DNA of 64,000 nt from Lineolata rhizophorae (GCA_010093515.1 MU001670.1:1280177-1344176), one strand, 5' to 3'. Shown: positions 11,808 through 23,235, numbered from the stretch's first letter. Program-made: numbers and translations. Notes: generated by a model from the sequence alone, not told the origin.

Positions 11808-13042
11808 CCTTCAGGGAAAGGATTCTCTGTTTGGAACTGAGTTATAGGCGAGCTAGGTGTGATGCTTCAATACTGATTTCGGTCTCTTCCGTGCGTTTGC
11901 CCACCCATAGTCTGGTAACCGGAATTGCACAACATCACTCCTAATATCCTGTTGCCGCTGCGAACCATAAGTAATACCTGAGACCCATTCCGGTCTTTTC
12001 TATAAGTGTACTCACTCGCGGACTGGTACTAGAGTTAGATGAGCAACACTACTTACGATACCCCATTGCTGCCGCTGACGGGAACATGTGATATCTATAT
12101 AGGAAGATGTGATCCCACCCACATGCTATAATATAAGACAAGCAACAATGTATTTAAACTAGTGAGGACTGCTTTAGCTTCATGCATATACAACCATCCA
12201 TAATATCAATGGAATGACGGAAGGATATAGTATTGAACATGGCTTCACTATTACTACCGGTACTGCGCCTTCTAGCAGCATAAGCACAGGCTCGGCGGTA
12301 GGCTACGGCCTCAGCTTAATCCTAATCCATGCTTCCAATAAGTCCTGCCTACTAGCGTAGTTGTACAGCCACAATTGTCAAGGAGGCCAACTTCGCAGCA
12401 TACCAAGCACGAATACTACGCAGAGATTTAGTGATAAGCCTGATCGTTCGTAAGTAATATGATTGGCTGCAAATATTACTTCTTTCTTAGACAAAAGTTT
12501 GGCTACCATATGGTGCGTGCATTAAGGGTAACGACAATGAACATACGTGAGTACGGAGTACCAGTTCCCTGTCATAGCCTATGAAACCTGAAGTGCAACA
12601 TAACGGGTACCTATCCCGATCCCTGTGAATGTGAATGGGCCAGACCGCACCGTATGCGAAGTGATTACCTCAAAAGAACAATGGAATTTGCACGATGCTG
12701 GGATGGCCTAAGATAGTGGTGGAAGCATTTGCATTGGCATGCATCATGAATTTGGTGATTACATCTCCTTCATTTCTAGTGCTCGTTAGCCAATTCTTAT
12801 ACTGTTTCTAACAGCTTCATAAAGGTCTCCACTCAAACTAGACATTAGTATAACTACGCGTAGGTGGAGGTTCTGAACGAGCCAGACCACTTGCAGAGAC
12901 AAACTTAAGAGTTAGGTTTCGATTACAACCTCTATGAACACTCGGATTATCATCGTCTCGCAGATCTAGGTGGTTCTACAACACCAAATACGTCAGAGAT
13001 CCAGATTTAGTGAGGCTTTTATCCATTTCTCTCTCAACTCGG

Positions 13043-14595
13043 TTAATGCCAAGATATCCTGTAGTCTTATTAGCTCTACGCTATACTGAGTTTAGGGAGT
13101 TTGCAACTGTAGGATATCCACTTACGCGAGCATGATCCCCGCTCCAGTTGCCATAGCCGCAAACTGTACTAATGTACTCCTTAATTCCTTTCCTCGATCC
13201 GAGCCCGTCTCCAACAGCTCCGGAATGACCGCCACCGTACCGACATACAAGAACGTACCCGCGGTGAACGGCAATAGCATGTCGCCCCACGTCAAGCTTG
13301 TTCCCATCAATCCACCGTAGCCGACATTTTCCGCAACCACCCCAGCCCCATGTGCCGACTCCCTCCCCTCACCATCACTAAACTCCTGCACTACAATGCC
13401 AATCACGGTGCCCAAGAAAGCACCGACGGCGGTGATGAACTGCGCGCCCATGGCCTTACGCTTGGAGAATCCGGATTGGATAAGCAGAGCGAAATCGCCG
13501 ACCTCGTGCGGGATCTCGTGGAAGAAGACGGCCAACGCCGTGGTGGCGCCCAGGGCCGGCGAAGCGTAGAAGCTGCTGCTCAGGGCTAGGCCGTCGGTGA
13601 TGTTGTGCGTGAAATCGGCGATCAGATTGAGGTAGCCGGAAAGCTTGATGCTGGGGTTCACCTCAGGAGCTGGCGCGGGACTTGGGTCCTTGGTGGAGCC
13701 GTTGGCGGATTTGCGCGAGCGAGCCTTCTGGGACGAATTGGTGTCGACGCTTGTGGACTTGGCCGAGGGCTCCTCGGCGGCCGAGTGGGAGTGAGAGTGA
13801 CTATGATCGTGGCCGCCTTCGCCGCCTGTCGCGATTCGGAGCCCTTTGTCCATGGCGGTGAACGTCAAAAAGCCCACCAGGATCGCCACGCCTAGGAGTA
13901 GGTTCTTATTTGGCTCCAGCATCACGAACCGCACCTTGTCACCTTCCTCCTCCCCTAGGAATATCTCTGGAAGCAAGTGGAATAGTGTGTCACCCATGAG
14001 ACCACCAACAGCAAACGCGACCATCACGGACAAGGACGAGGGGTCGATATTGGGAGGACATAGTGCCAGGAGGAAATTTGGTGGGCCAGAGATATAGGCG
14101 GTCGCAAGGAGAGCATTGATGCTTGGACGGGGCGAAGGGAACAAGATGGAGAATAGCTGTTTGACTGCGGAGCTGGCGGGCGGAGAGGTTGCGAGTTTGT
14201 GCGCAGTGAGGTCGCGGGCAAGGGGGCAGTCCTACAAATTGAATTAATCATTCAGAAATTCAGACAACCCTATAGGAACGAGATAGGATTTTAAAGTTCA
14301 CGTCGCGCACCGCTGCGCGTAAGGTGTCTCCTAGATCCACCATATATACCAATCGCAAAATACATTATGATGTAGCATTACACGCAGGCGCGGGAATGTA
14401 AATGTCGTCCGGAAACACGGGCATTGCATAGCGATGTAGAGGAAATAAATATATTACCTGGATTTGCTCTTCAATCTCGGCCACGGAGAGTTGACCAACG
14501 GGAACCTTGTCCGGTTCGGGGATGTCCTGGGCTGTAACAAGGCAAATCAATGCCGCGGCCGCCACGGCGCCGACGAGAAGCTTGCGGCGCGACAT
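13043..14595 (-). CDS. ZIP zinc transporter of the LZT / YKE4 (SLC39A7-like) type
   Basis: Exons 14595-14458, 14231-13126 and a 16-nt terminal exon 13058-13043 join to 419 aa. It has an N-terminal signal-anchor (LLVGAVAAAALICLVTA), a CPPNI segment before helix I, a first metal-site helix containing GDTLFHLLPE, a His-rich cytosolic loop (GGHDHSHSHSHS) and the LZT signature HEIPHEVGDFA in helix V. D-H-N-I-T-D-G-like residues (THNITDGLAL) lie in helix IV. Relatives export zinc from the ER or Golgi lumen to the cytosol. Reading through the last donor would give a stop after IMLA; splicing restores the expected end IMLAISWH, which decides the model. The gene diverges from NOP16. Confidence 0.93.
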
Positions 14596-14895
14596 TGTCA
14601 ACGAGGACTTTCGCGATGTCCGTTGCAAGCAACTCAGGGGCCAGCTGGTGGTCGCATGCTCACCTCGACCCCTCGATACGAGGGACATGCACGGAGAACG
14701 TAGTACATAAGCTCCCCTGGTTGGCGCGCCTAACCCCGATTCGGCAATTGATGGGTGCAAACTCGCCAAGCGCCGAGATTTCGAAAGTGCAAACACCTCC
14801 ATGCCGGCCGAGTCAAAAAGAAAGGTTCTATCTGCACCTGCTCGACTACAGAACCCTCCCGACCAATTCGTCGCCTTACCGCAGGAACCGCAATC
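14596..14895. promoter_or_regulatory. Shared bidirectional promoter region, ZIP transporter / NOP16
   Basis: Exactly 300 bp separate the two divergent start codons. The segment is GC-rich without an evident TATA box. The call rests on arrangement alone. Confidence 0.4.
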
Positions 14896-15795
14896 ATGGG
14901 CCGCGAGCTCCAGAAGCGCAAGAACCGCTCCTCGGTGCCTAAAGTGCGGCGAAAGCCCAAATCCAAAAAGAAGGTCGTCAACCACGACATCATCGCGGAA
15001 CATTGGTGGGCACCATTCCCCGCCGAAACTTCGGCATTAACAGGTCCCCGTCAAGAACGCAGTACTTACGCTCGACTTCCTAGGGACAAACGAGCCACCC
15101 TCGCTCAAAACTACCGCCGCCTCGGCCTCACAGCCCGCCTCAAGCAGCCCACCGGCGGCATCGAGCCTCCGATCGCGGCCCGAAAGCCGTCGTCTTCGTC
15201 CCCGCTCACCGCCGCCCAAGCCACCGGCACGCCGCCGTCCTCCCTCGCCATCACGTCAAAGCCGCCAAGCGCGCTCGCGCCGGCCGAAGTCCGCGTCGAG
15301 CGCGACCCCGAGACGGGCGCGATCCTGCGCGTCCTGGACGACGACGGAGCCGACGGCGCCGACGAGGCGCGAGTGGAGGACGGGAGGCTGCGCACGGGCA
15401 TACCGCCGGAGCGCAGGTTGAAGCCGCTGCCGGGCGCGGCACGGGACGAGGACGACGAAGAAGACATGGCGCCGCTGGATCCGCACCAGCTGTTTTCACT
15501 GCCGGGCGGTGGGGCGGCATCGGTCGCTGCCGGCGCGGGCGCCCAGGGCGATGGCAAGGAGAATGCGGAGAGTAGGGATGTGTTGCGGAAGCTGGAGATG
15601 AGGGCGGCGAGCGGAGTGCGCAAGAAGCCGCGGCATCAGAGTGAACGCGAGAAGGCGTGGTGCGAGGCGCTGGTGGAGCGGCATGGCGAGGATTATCGGG
15701 CGATGTTCTGGGATCGCGAGTTGAATGTTTGGCAGCAGAGTGAGGGCGATATAAAGAGAAGGGTGAAAAAGTGGAAGGAGAGTCAAGGAGTTTAG
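14896..15795 (+). CDS. NOP16: Nucleolar 60S biogenesis protein NOP16
   Basis: Two exons (14896-15005, 15084-15795) join to 273 aa. NOP16 is a late nucleolar 66S pre-ribosome component. The N-terminus MGRELQKRKNRSSVPKVRR followed by the basic KPKSKKK is diagnostic, and the intron joins IIAEHW to DKRATLAQNYRRLGL, the second conserved block. The C-terminus carries the family end block (EKAWCEALVERHGEDYRAMFWD...NVWQQSEGDIKRRVKKW). The middle (about residues 85-200) is Ala/Pro/Asp-rich and poorly conserved. Without splicing, a 26-residue non-family insert would appear, so the 78-nt intron is well supported. Confidence 0.95.
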   Translation: MGRELQKRKNRSSVPKVRRKPKSKKKVVNHDIIAEHWWAPFPAETSALTGPRQERSTYARLPRDKRATLAQNYRRLGLTARLKQPTGGIEPPIAARKPSSSSPLTAAQATGTPPSSLAITSKPPSALAPAEVRVERDPETGAILRVLDDDGADGADEARVEDGRLRTGIPPERRLKPLPGAARDEDDEEDMAPLDPHQLFSLPGGGAASVAAGAGAQGDGKENAESRDVLRKLEMRAASGVRKKPRHQSEREKAWCEALVERHGEDYRAMFWDRELNVWQQSEGDIKRRVKKWKESQGV

Positions 15796-16325
15796 GAGAA
15801 CGAGGATATTTAGAGTGCAGCATTGGGCGGCGTTCATACTGTGCGAAAATCGATTGGCATAGACCTTGGAGCATGGTTTTAGGTTGCAACTACAGCACTT
15901 TTCATGACAGATTAGGCCTAAAAGTGAAGAGTACAGAAATCTCCGAGGCTCTCCTCTTTATGTGGCATAGCGAAAGCTCTCGTATTTTGTTTGCTGTATA
16001 TCACTTCTCCGGTCGTCAATTGTTTAGATGGATTGCACCGTTCGATTTGTGGTCCCGATGAATAAATTGAAAAAGCATTGACCTCAACTTGCTCCTCTAT
16101 CTTGCCTCCCTTGTTGGAGGCTTCTGCCCTATTCCATTGAGTCCACATGAACGAAATCAAGGCTTCTCTTTGCCCTGAATCGCCTAGCTCCATGTCCATG
16201 CAAGTACTAAAAGATATTTGTTCTGGCTCCTTATGAGGCCCGATGTCCGTCAGATGCTAGCTAATACAAGATCGAATACAATGCCGAGACCCGGTAATGA
16301 CGGTTCCTGTAAGAAACAAAGGTCT
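15796..16325. other. Convergent intergenic region (530 bp)
   Basis: This holds the 3' flanks of NOP16 (+) and of the unnamed 142-aa gene (-). I saw no gene or repeat. Confidence 0.5.
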
Positions 16326-16904
16326 TCAGTGACCTTTCCCTCCTCGTTCATCCTGCATCCCTATGGCTGGGTCGGGCGCTTCGGGAAACTCTTCCTTCGC
16401 ACGCTTGGCGCTCTGTCTCGTGTCGGCCTCGCGGGTTGCGTGGCCTTGATCCTCGGTCGAACTCTCCTTCGTTCTATACCTACAATTAGCGCGTTGTTAG
16501 ACCGCAGTCCGGGGCACTCGGAGGCGCGACGGCTGAAGGCTAAATCGACGAATAGCAAAAAAGTAGGTACTACATCAAAGTTGTGCCAGTGCTAGCAGCA
16601 AAGGGTCTCAGGCGCAGACCTACTCGCGCCCTTTTTTACTCTGCTCGCTCTGAACGTCCTTTCCGTCTCTGGCAGGGGCGACCGGCCGGTGCGGGAATTT
16701 GTCCGTGTAGACTTTGTCGGTCGCGGTGGTGCCTTTGCGCTCGTCTTGCCAGGCAGGGACAGTGGAGAAGCGTCGGGTGGAGGTGACGGAGGTGATGGAG
16801 CGGGCTGGTGACGGAACGGACGGCAACAATTGCTGCCGCAGTGAGGGATTCATAGCGACGCGGCGGTAGAAAGTGAGGAATTCAGATGGAGATGGAGAAG
16901 CCAT
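16326..16904 (-). CDS. Conserved small fungal protein, probably mitochondrial, function unknown
   Basis: Two exons (16904-16624, 16473-16326) join to 142 aa. The N-terminal half is rich in Ser, Arg and Phe with few acids (ASPSPSEFLTFYRRVAMN...RRFSTVPAWQ), which looks like a mitochondrial targeting region with a possible cleavage near RRFSTV. The rest is very hydrophilic (Lys, Glu, Gln, Asp) and ends PEAPDPAIGMQDERGGKGH. From memory, this terminal block recurs in small uncharacterised Pezizomycotina proteins. I chose the donor GTAGGT and acceptor TATAG because they alone keep both halves in the protein-like frame. No catalytic motif is visible. It lies head to head with PCC1 across 434 bp. Confidence 0.75.
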
Positions 16905-17338
16905 TTTCACCAAGCGGGAGATCGAGAACAGGTCTTTCGTGGATTTGGTCGTCCTGAGGCGTCCGGGTGGTTTAGGCTAGATGAACGGGAAATCGATGGC
17001 GGAGAGATGGTGAGAGGGAAAAGCGAGAAAGACGGTGGCGGTGGGTTGCATATGAAGGAAATCCCAGCCTCGTCCGGACATGTGCGTGATGCATCGATGA
17101 GAGGCGGAGTGCCCTGCGTCATGATGCGTCGGCCACTCAGCAGGTCGCTCCCCAGGTCGGCAGCGACCGACTTCTAGGCCCCGGCAAATGGGCGGTCACG
17201 GGCGCCTTGGGCCCCGCTTGGGCGGGGCCCACATCGCGCGCGATGTCGCCCCAAGGCGTTATCCCTTCCGCATTCGACCACAACTCGCTTTCACCGGTCC
17301 CTTGCCCCAGCCCGAGACTCGCCGCAGCCGCTGTCACC
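16905..17338. promoter_or_regulatory. Bidirectional promoter region, unnamed 142-aa gene / PCC1
   Basis: The 434 bp lie between divergent start codons. The part near 17150-17240 is strongly GC-rich, with an inverted GGGCCCCGCTTGGGCGGGGCCC arm pair near 17210-17231. I saw no named element. Confidence 0.4.
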
Positions 17339-17821
17339 ATGCCTTCGGCCGCGCAGCAGCAGCAGCAAGCCTCTGCTGATTCCTTTCCGTGCACCCTGTA
17401 TGTTTCTTCCCTCTGAGTCCCTGCAGAGACGTACAAGATTGGAGCTCCTGCCGACTGACCCACGCTCACCGCACCACCACCGGCCAGCACCCTGACCATC
17501 CCCTTCCCTACCGCCCGCCTCGCCTCCACTGCCGAGCGTGCTCTCGCCGTCGACGCCGAATTGTCTCCCCTCGTCCGCCGCTCCTTCTCCCTCGGCGGCA
17601 TCCACGGCGGCGGCGATGACGAGACCGTGCTTAAGGTCGAGTACGCCGCGACGACGAACCGCATGCTGCGCGTCGCCGTCAACGGCTTTTTCGAGAGCCT
17701 GGGCGTTGTGCTAGGCGTCATGGAGGAGTTGGATGTGGATGTCGTGGGCCTGCCGGGGAAGGAAAGCGTCGCTGGCGCCCAGGGCGTGGCGCCGATTGCT
17801 GAGGGCGAACGAGCCGTGTGA
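17339..17821 (+). CDS. PCC1: KEOPS/EKC complex subunit Pcc1
   Basis: Two exons (17339-17397, 17488-17821) join to 130 aa. Pcc1 dimerises and bridges two Kae1 (OSGEP) subunits in the KEOPS complex that makes N6-threonylcarbamoyl-A37 on ANN-decoding tRNAs. The conserved core is visible: LTIPFPTARLASTAERALAVDAE (family block 1) and VEYAATTNRMLRVAVNGFFESL (family block 2, with the Arg-Val-Asn motif). A short Gln run (QQQQQ) precedes it. The C-terminal 30 residues are a fungal extension. The intron joins PCT to LTLTIPF, matching the family start of strand 1. Confidence 0.93.
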
Positions 17822-18237
17822 GACTGGGCGATTCCAGACCAAGCCTGTCCGCGGAGAGAGACGGGTTGTCCCAGGCAAGATAAAAGTACGGAGTGGCCTC
17901 CGGCATATAACTTCTAGGCGTTAGGGGACGCGACGGATGAATCGCCTTGCACTACCCCCCTCTCTCAGCGTCTTCATCGCGACTTCTCGACTAGGATGCG
18001 ATCGCGTGTCGAGAGAACGGCTGGGAGAAGGCTAACAAAAACGAATTTTTCGGCTGATCATTACAAGGAGAAGGCTTTTAATATCTACAGCGTGTGGATG
18101 CTATCAGATCTTCCATCCTTTATATTTACTAGTGGTCAGTATTTCGTCGTCATTCGTCAGAACGTTGGCCGACACTGGCCTATCGACCGCGACAACGACC
18201 ACATCCGTTACGCCAGCTTCTCTCGATTACGCCTTCA
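17822..18237. other. Convergent intergenic region (416 bp)
   Basis: Shared 3' flank of PCC1 (+) and the amidase (-). I saw no further feature. Confidence 0.5.
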
Positions 18238-19920
18238 TTACAGCTCTCCAATTGAGTACTCCGGCGGAATCGTGTCGTTTACGTAAATGTCCGGGATCCC
18301 ATCCTCGAACGTCATCACCTCGACCTCCTGCCTCGCCCACTCCGGCGCTCTTCTCCCTTTGACCGCCAGGTCGACCTGATACGCGATCTTGAGGAGTTCC
18401 GGCTCAGCCCAGGGCATGCCGAGGATTTCCATTCCGACGGGCACGCCGATGGGTGCCGTGTCGGTGGGCGGGCTGAAGCCGGCGCGCACCACCACGACGG
18501 GGCTGCCCGTGAGGGCGGCCAGAATGCCGTTACGGCCGGATTGGGATGGCGAGCCGATGGGCACAACGAGGTTTTTCTGCTCCGGGTAGATGAAGGCGTC
18601 GAGCTCGTTTGCGGCGAACGTCTCCTTAAGCGCGAGCGTCAAGTTGTAGATGCCGTACTGGACGTCGGGGTAGGTGGCGTTGCTGGTGCTTGAAACGAGT
18701 GCCGTATTGACGTACTCGTACTCGGAGGGTATGACGAGGAATTCACCGGAGTCGTAAAAGTCCTCCGCGGAGGTCGGGTGGTCGCCAGACAGCTCGTCGC
18801 TCGACAGGTACTCTGTCAACACCTGCCGGAACTCGTAGCGCTGCGTATCGAGCGCGGAGCTGATGGCGCTTGAGTTGTACACGTCCTCAGTGATGTTGAC
18901 GATGGTGGCGCCTTCACTCTCGAGCAATGGGATCAGCTCGTCGAAGACGTCGTTGACGGGGTCCGTCTCCGGCCCCTCGGTGCGATTGAAGAAGCCCTGC
19001 ACCAGGCCGAGCCGCTTGCCCTCGAGCGAGCCGGTCTTGATGCCCGAGGCATAGTCTGTGTCGGCGCGCGCCCACGCCGGTGCCAGCGCTGTCACATTGT
19101 CTGCCGCGTCGTAGCCCACCTCTGCCATGACGCTGAGTAGCAGGGCTAAGTCCTCGAGGTTGCGGGCGATCATGCCGACCGTGTCCTGGGTGTAGCTAAC
19201 GGGCAGCACGCCGGCGCGGGTCAGCAGGCCGCGCGTGGGCCGGAAGCTAACGAGGTTGCAGGACGCGGCCGGGTTGCGCAGGCTGTTGACCGTGTCGGTG
19301 CCGGTGCCGGCGATGGCGAAGCTGGCCGCCACGGCGGCGCCCGTGCCGCCCGAGCTGCCCCCGGGCGTCCGCGTCGAGTCGTATGGGTTCACCGTCTGGC
19401 CGCCCAGCCCGCTCACGCTGAGCCCCTCGAGCGCCAGTTCGTGCAGGTTCGCCTTGGCCAGCATGACGGCGCCAGCGTCGGCCAGCGCGGCCGCCACGGG
19501 CGCCGGCTCCGCCGGATACGAGTCGGTTAGCTCGCGGCTACCGCCCGTCGTCGGCAGCGGCGGGAAGTCGAAGTTGTCCTTGAGCACGAGCGGGACGCAG
19601 AAGAGGTGTAGGCCGGTGGTGGCGTTGCCGGCGGCCAGGACGTCGTCTAGCTCGTCAGCGCGGTCGAGGGCGTCGGGGAAGAGAGCAATGAGCGCGTTGG
19701 TGTGGTTGTTGAGGGCCAGCGCGCGCGACAAGTGGGCCGACACGACGGAGCGACACGAGGTGGCGCCCGTGAAGATGGCGTGCTGGATCGAGCTGATGGA
19801 GGCTTCGCGCGGGTCGAAGGCTTCGAATGGCTCGAAGTCCGGGACGAGCTGGGCGGAGGCGGGAGACGGGAAGGGGAGGAGGAGGGAGAAACAGATGAGG
19901 AAGAAGCTTTGGAGCTTCAT
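18238..19920 (-). CDS. Secreted amidase, amidase-signature (AS) family
   Basis: A single exon encodes 560 aa. A clear signal peptide (FFLICFSLLLPFPSPASA, cleaved near residue 23) places it outside the cell or in the secretory path. The AS catalytic residues can be assigned: Lys114 in VPLVLKDNFD, the cis-Ser in PGGSSGGTG (Ser189), and the nucleophile Ser213 in TDTVNSLRNPAA. The nucleophile loop reads DTVNS where many amidases have DTGGS. Several Asn-X-Ser/Thr sites fit a glycoprotein. The family hydrolyses amide bonds of varied substrates (acetamide to fatty or aromatic amides), and the true substrate is not evident. The absence of introns is unusual beside its multi-exon neighbours. Confidence 0.92.
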   Translation of the reverse strand: MKLQSFFLICFSLLLPFPSPASAQLVPDFEPFEAFDPREASISSIQHAIFTGATSCRSVVSAHLSRALALNNHTNALIALFPDALDRADELDDVLAAGNATTGLHLFCVPLVLKDNFDFPPLPTTGGSRELTDSYPAEPAPVAAALADAGAVMLAKANLHELALEGLSVSGLGGQTVNPYDSTRTPGGSSGGTGAAVAASFAIAGTGTDTVNSLRNPAASCNLVSFRPTRGLLTRAGVLPVSYTQDTVGMIARNLEDLALLLSVMAEVGYDAADNVTALAPAWARADTDYASGIKTGSLEGKRLGLVQGFFNRTEGPETDPVNDVFDELIPLLESEGATIVNITEDVYNSSAISSALDTQRYEFRQVLTEYLSSDELSGDHPTSAEDFYDSGEFLVIPSEYEYVNTALVSSTSNATYPDVQYGIYNLTLALKETFAANELDAFIYPEQKNLVVPIGSPSQSGRNGILAALTGSPVVVVRAGFSPPTDTAPIGVPVGMEILGMPWAEPELLKIAYQVDLAVKGRRAPEWARQEVEVMTFEDGIPDIYVNDTIPPEYSIGEL

Positions 19921-21404
19921 GATTACCAGTTTCTACCTGCGGGCCGTTCAATTGATTGAAGGCACTGCTAGGAATCAATGTTTCTGGCGTTCACTTGTCG
20001 GCCGGTCCTGCCCCGCACTTTTCTGGGGAGAAGCTCCTCATGTTATATAGGCTACCGCTTGAGGAGCTAGCTTCTTCGACAAGCTCCCGCGAGCTGGCGC
20101 GGCGGTAAGATATTATCAAGCTAGGATTGCATCAATTGGCGTGCGGCCTTGCAGAAAACAGAAAATCAAGCTCGGCAATGGTGCGGAGAGATAAACAGCC
20201 CACGTTCTGCCCCACCCAGAATCCCTGTCCGTTCCTGCAAGCCGCATCGTCGTCGATTTGCCGCTAAGGGCAACAAGAGCTTTCGAGCTTGCGGACTGTG
20301 ACAAGCATCCCCACTTCTGCGCTCTGGAGCTTGGAGCCATCGTTGGAACGCCTTGCAGATTTGGTCCGGTCGAGAGTCCCGGGTCTTAGTCCCAGGAAAC
20401 TTGCACTCAGGTCGATATTTGGAAACTTAGTAATGCTTTGTAGTGCTAGAGGAGAGTTTCGCAGAGTGTCACCAGAGGCTTATTCTTAATCCCCGGAGCT
20501 CAGGTCTTTGATAGCCCCTCAGGGTATTACGTGCGCCAAGGAGTCTGGCTCCGAGAGAGCGGCCTTCGAGTCGTTCGAGCCATTCCCGCGGCAACGCCTA
20601 TCGCATACCTAAGAGCGATGTGTCAAGATAGCTACCCGTTGGAGCGGTCCGGTTCCTGCTTTCCCCGCCATTTCGTCGTCCATGGCTCCGGCGTTCCAAA
20701 CATCCGGGACAGCACGTTTTCAAGTTCTAGCCATCTGAACCGGTTCAATCGAACTCCAGCGCCGGATATATAGTCCAGTATTTCCTCGATGTTGCCGGGA
20801 AGATAACGAGATACCACTTGAGTTAAATGAGCATGATAGAGCACGCTCTCGAGCAAAGTTTATCCCATGGACATATCGTCCTCGGTTTTGCTTCGTCGAC
20901 GGCTACTCCAAGAGGAAAGCGTGCGTCTAACCTAGAGATGCATAAAGAGCACGCACGGCAATCAGCCGGACCACGTTGTACTGACTCAGTGACTCGCATG
21001 ACCTCGCTCCCTATCACCAAGGCATCAGCCGATCCACGCAGCGATTGAGAGGAGAAATTCTAGCCGCTTGCCAATTCAGTCGATCAACAATTCCTAGGCT
21101 TTCGGAGAGATAACGGAGGACCCCGCATAAAAAATTGATCTCGCTTGCAAGGAGTGAGATCTGTGGGAGTGGAAATGTGTTTAGATGCAGATCTACTTTA
21201 AGCGAAGCACTTGCTCTGTGAGAGAAACGTAGACTAACAACTAGGTTCCGAAATTTTGTTGATTCAATACAAGCCATCCGTCACGTAGACTACTTACATG
21301 TACAATGTTTGCCCCAAACTCCAATCTACCATGCCCATTCCCAAATCGAAATTAGTCCTCTCTTGTCCCTAACCAAAAACAATGACGTTCTACACCCGGA
21401 GCCC
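19921..21404. other. Gene-free stretch (1.5 kb)
   Basis: Upstream of the amidase and downstream of ERV41 (both -). ORFs here lack domains and splice partners. I saw nothing else. Confidence 0.5.
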
Positions 21405-22800
21405 CTAATCTAGCCCAACCTTTTCATTGCTAGATGCCCTCCCATGCAGGACCCCGAGTCCGGTCCCGGACCTCCGCCCCCTCTTCAACCAAGTCTCGCT
21501 GGCCCACTCGGAGATCTGGTAGCACCAGCCACCGGCGACCATGACGCCGCTAAGGACGTTAACGAGGCGGACGATGAGGGCGAGGAAGCCGCCCCACTCC
21601 TCGCTAATGGTCAGCAGGATGGGCTCGAAATCGAACTTGACGAAGACGCCGGGGACGCGCGCCTCGCCGACAAGGTGCGACTGCTCCGTGACGGCGTACT
21701 GGTTGGTGAAGACCGTCTGCGAGCTCTGGACGAAGGGGTTGGCGTCGGTCGGGTGCGAGGTGCGCGCCTCGAGCATCGCCTGCGACAGCGCCGCCGCGTT
21801 CTCCGTGTAGATGGTCGGCACGATGGAAAGGTAGTACTGGAACTTGTAGAAGTGGGCGTCGGTCGTGGCGATGGTGTTGTCGAGGGGATTGCTGAGGCCT
21901 GGGTAGTAGGGCCCGAAGGAAAGCTCGTTGATTATGTGGGAGAAGTTGAACGCTGCACGTGGGCATGTTGTGAGCAACGATATAAACTCAGTAGGCAGAC
22001 TTCCTCTCTATCACTCACCCTTGTGGTCCAAGTGTTCACCGAATTCCTGATATCCGTGGCCCCTAGCCGTGATGTGGAAATCTCCTTGCACCTTATTCCC
22101 CTCGATGCTCCCGTAAATTCTGCACGAGTCGATCGGATTGCCCCTGATGCGCGGGCTTTTGGCGAACTTCTTCTTCTTCCTCGCCGCACCCAGATAGTCG
22201 TGCACGTCCTCCTTGCCCTGCAGCTGTCGGCGGCCGTCGTCGATCATGCCGGCGCCTAGCCTGTGCATGCCACGGTTCTTACTCCACAGCGCCCAGCTCG
22301 TCGCCTCGCGCCGCAGCTTGTCCCCGGCCAGGATGCGGTCGCCTGACGCGTCCTGCACGTTGATGCGCACGTCGCTGCACTTCATGGCCACCACGATGTC
22401 TAGGTTCATCTGCAGCTCGTGCCCGATCCCTTTTTCCACATTGTACGTGTACGATGTTGTACCCGTGAACCACCGGATCGTTTCAGAGAGTGTCAGCCAT
22501 ACGCAGGTGCATATTAGCAGGACTGTCCAGGCGCCGCCGCTCCGGCCGCGCGTGAGGTAGGTTGCCTTGGTTTTGGCTGTCGCAGAGTTAAGGAGTCAGC
22601 CTAACATTTCCTAATTGTAGTAAGGGGCCGAAGTATTGGCCCCATTGATATTCGGTTGCAAACAAAGCCAAAAATACCGGGGCTTGTTCGGTGGAAGAGG
22701 GATCAGTTTACGTACGGAAGGCGTCAAAGGACCTCACATTGAAGCCCTTAGCATCGCCGAAATTGTCCTCGTCGAGGCCAACATCTGCGAAACCATTCAT
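21405..22800 (-). CDS. ERV41: COPII vesicle cargo-receptor subunit Erv41 (ERGIC2 type)
   Basis: Exons 22800-22716, 22576-22019 and 21952-21405 join to 396 aa. Erv41 pairs with Erv46 and cycles between ER and Golgi, retrieving ER residents. The topology is right: a cytosolic N-terminus with the KxFDAFPKT-like block (RSFDAFPKTKATYL), a first membrane helix (WTVLLICTCVWLTLSETIRW), a large luminal domain, and a second helix (GFLALIVRLVNVLSGVMVAGG). The luminal part has MNLDIVVAMKCSDVRINVQDASGD and DSCRIYGSIEGNKVQGDFHI, the family's core blocks, and FNFSHIINELSFGPYYPGL. The cytosolic tail is short and ends without a dilysine signal. All three junctions are in frame. Confidence 0.95.
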
Positions 22801-23235
22801 GGCGCTCATTCAGGGCGCAGCAGGCCCAATAAATGTCGAGCGCAGCAGACGAGGGTTAGAATGCGGAGAAGAATCAATCACAAGAAGAAAGGATGGCCGG
22901 CTTCAGTCTCACTGGAGGCGGATAAGGCCAGCTTGGAAGTTTCGCATACATGGTCCGTGCTCATCACTGAATAGCGAGCCGAGCCTCGTGGAGCGGAGGT
23001 GTCCCCGCCGTTACTTGCCACCTTGTCCATGTTTCGTGCACACGAATGTTCTGACTTTGATCTTTGGAAACCCTTGAATTCTATTTTTGGAGGGGGCAGA
23101 ACAGAAGGCCTTTTGAGACTCTTCTTGCCGGTTAAAGATGCTAATTCTATTTCCATCATAGACTCCCGAATGAAACCATCCCTAGCCCTAGGGTCTAATG
23201 CAGTTTGTGTATAAAACATTGAATGCTAATTTCCC
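22801..23235. other. Intergenic region (435 bp)
   Basis: 5' flank of ERV41 and 3' flank of the next minus-strand gene. I saw no feature. Confidence 0.45.

Larger units (their letters stand above)
10692..13042. other. Gene-poor stretch (2.35 kb) containing only the U2-like locus
   Basis: Apart from the U2 snRNA-like segment annotated separately, I found no reading frame with protein-like composition. The sequence is AT-leaning and low in long ORFs. It lies between convergent ends (CAF16 + and the zinc transporter -). Confidence 0.5.
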
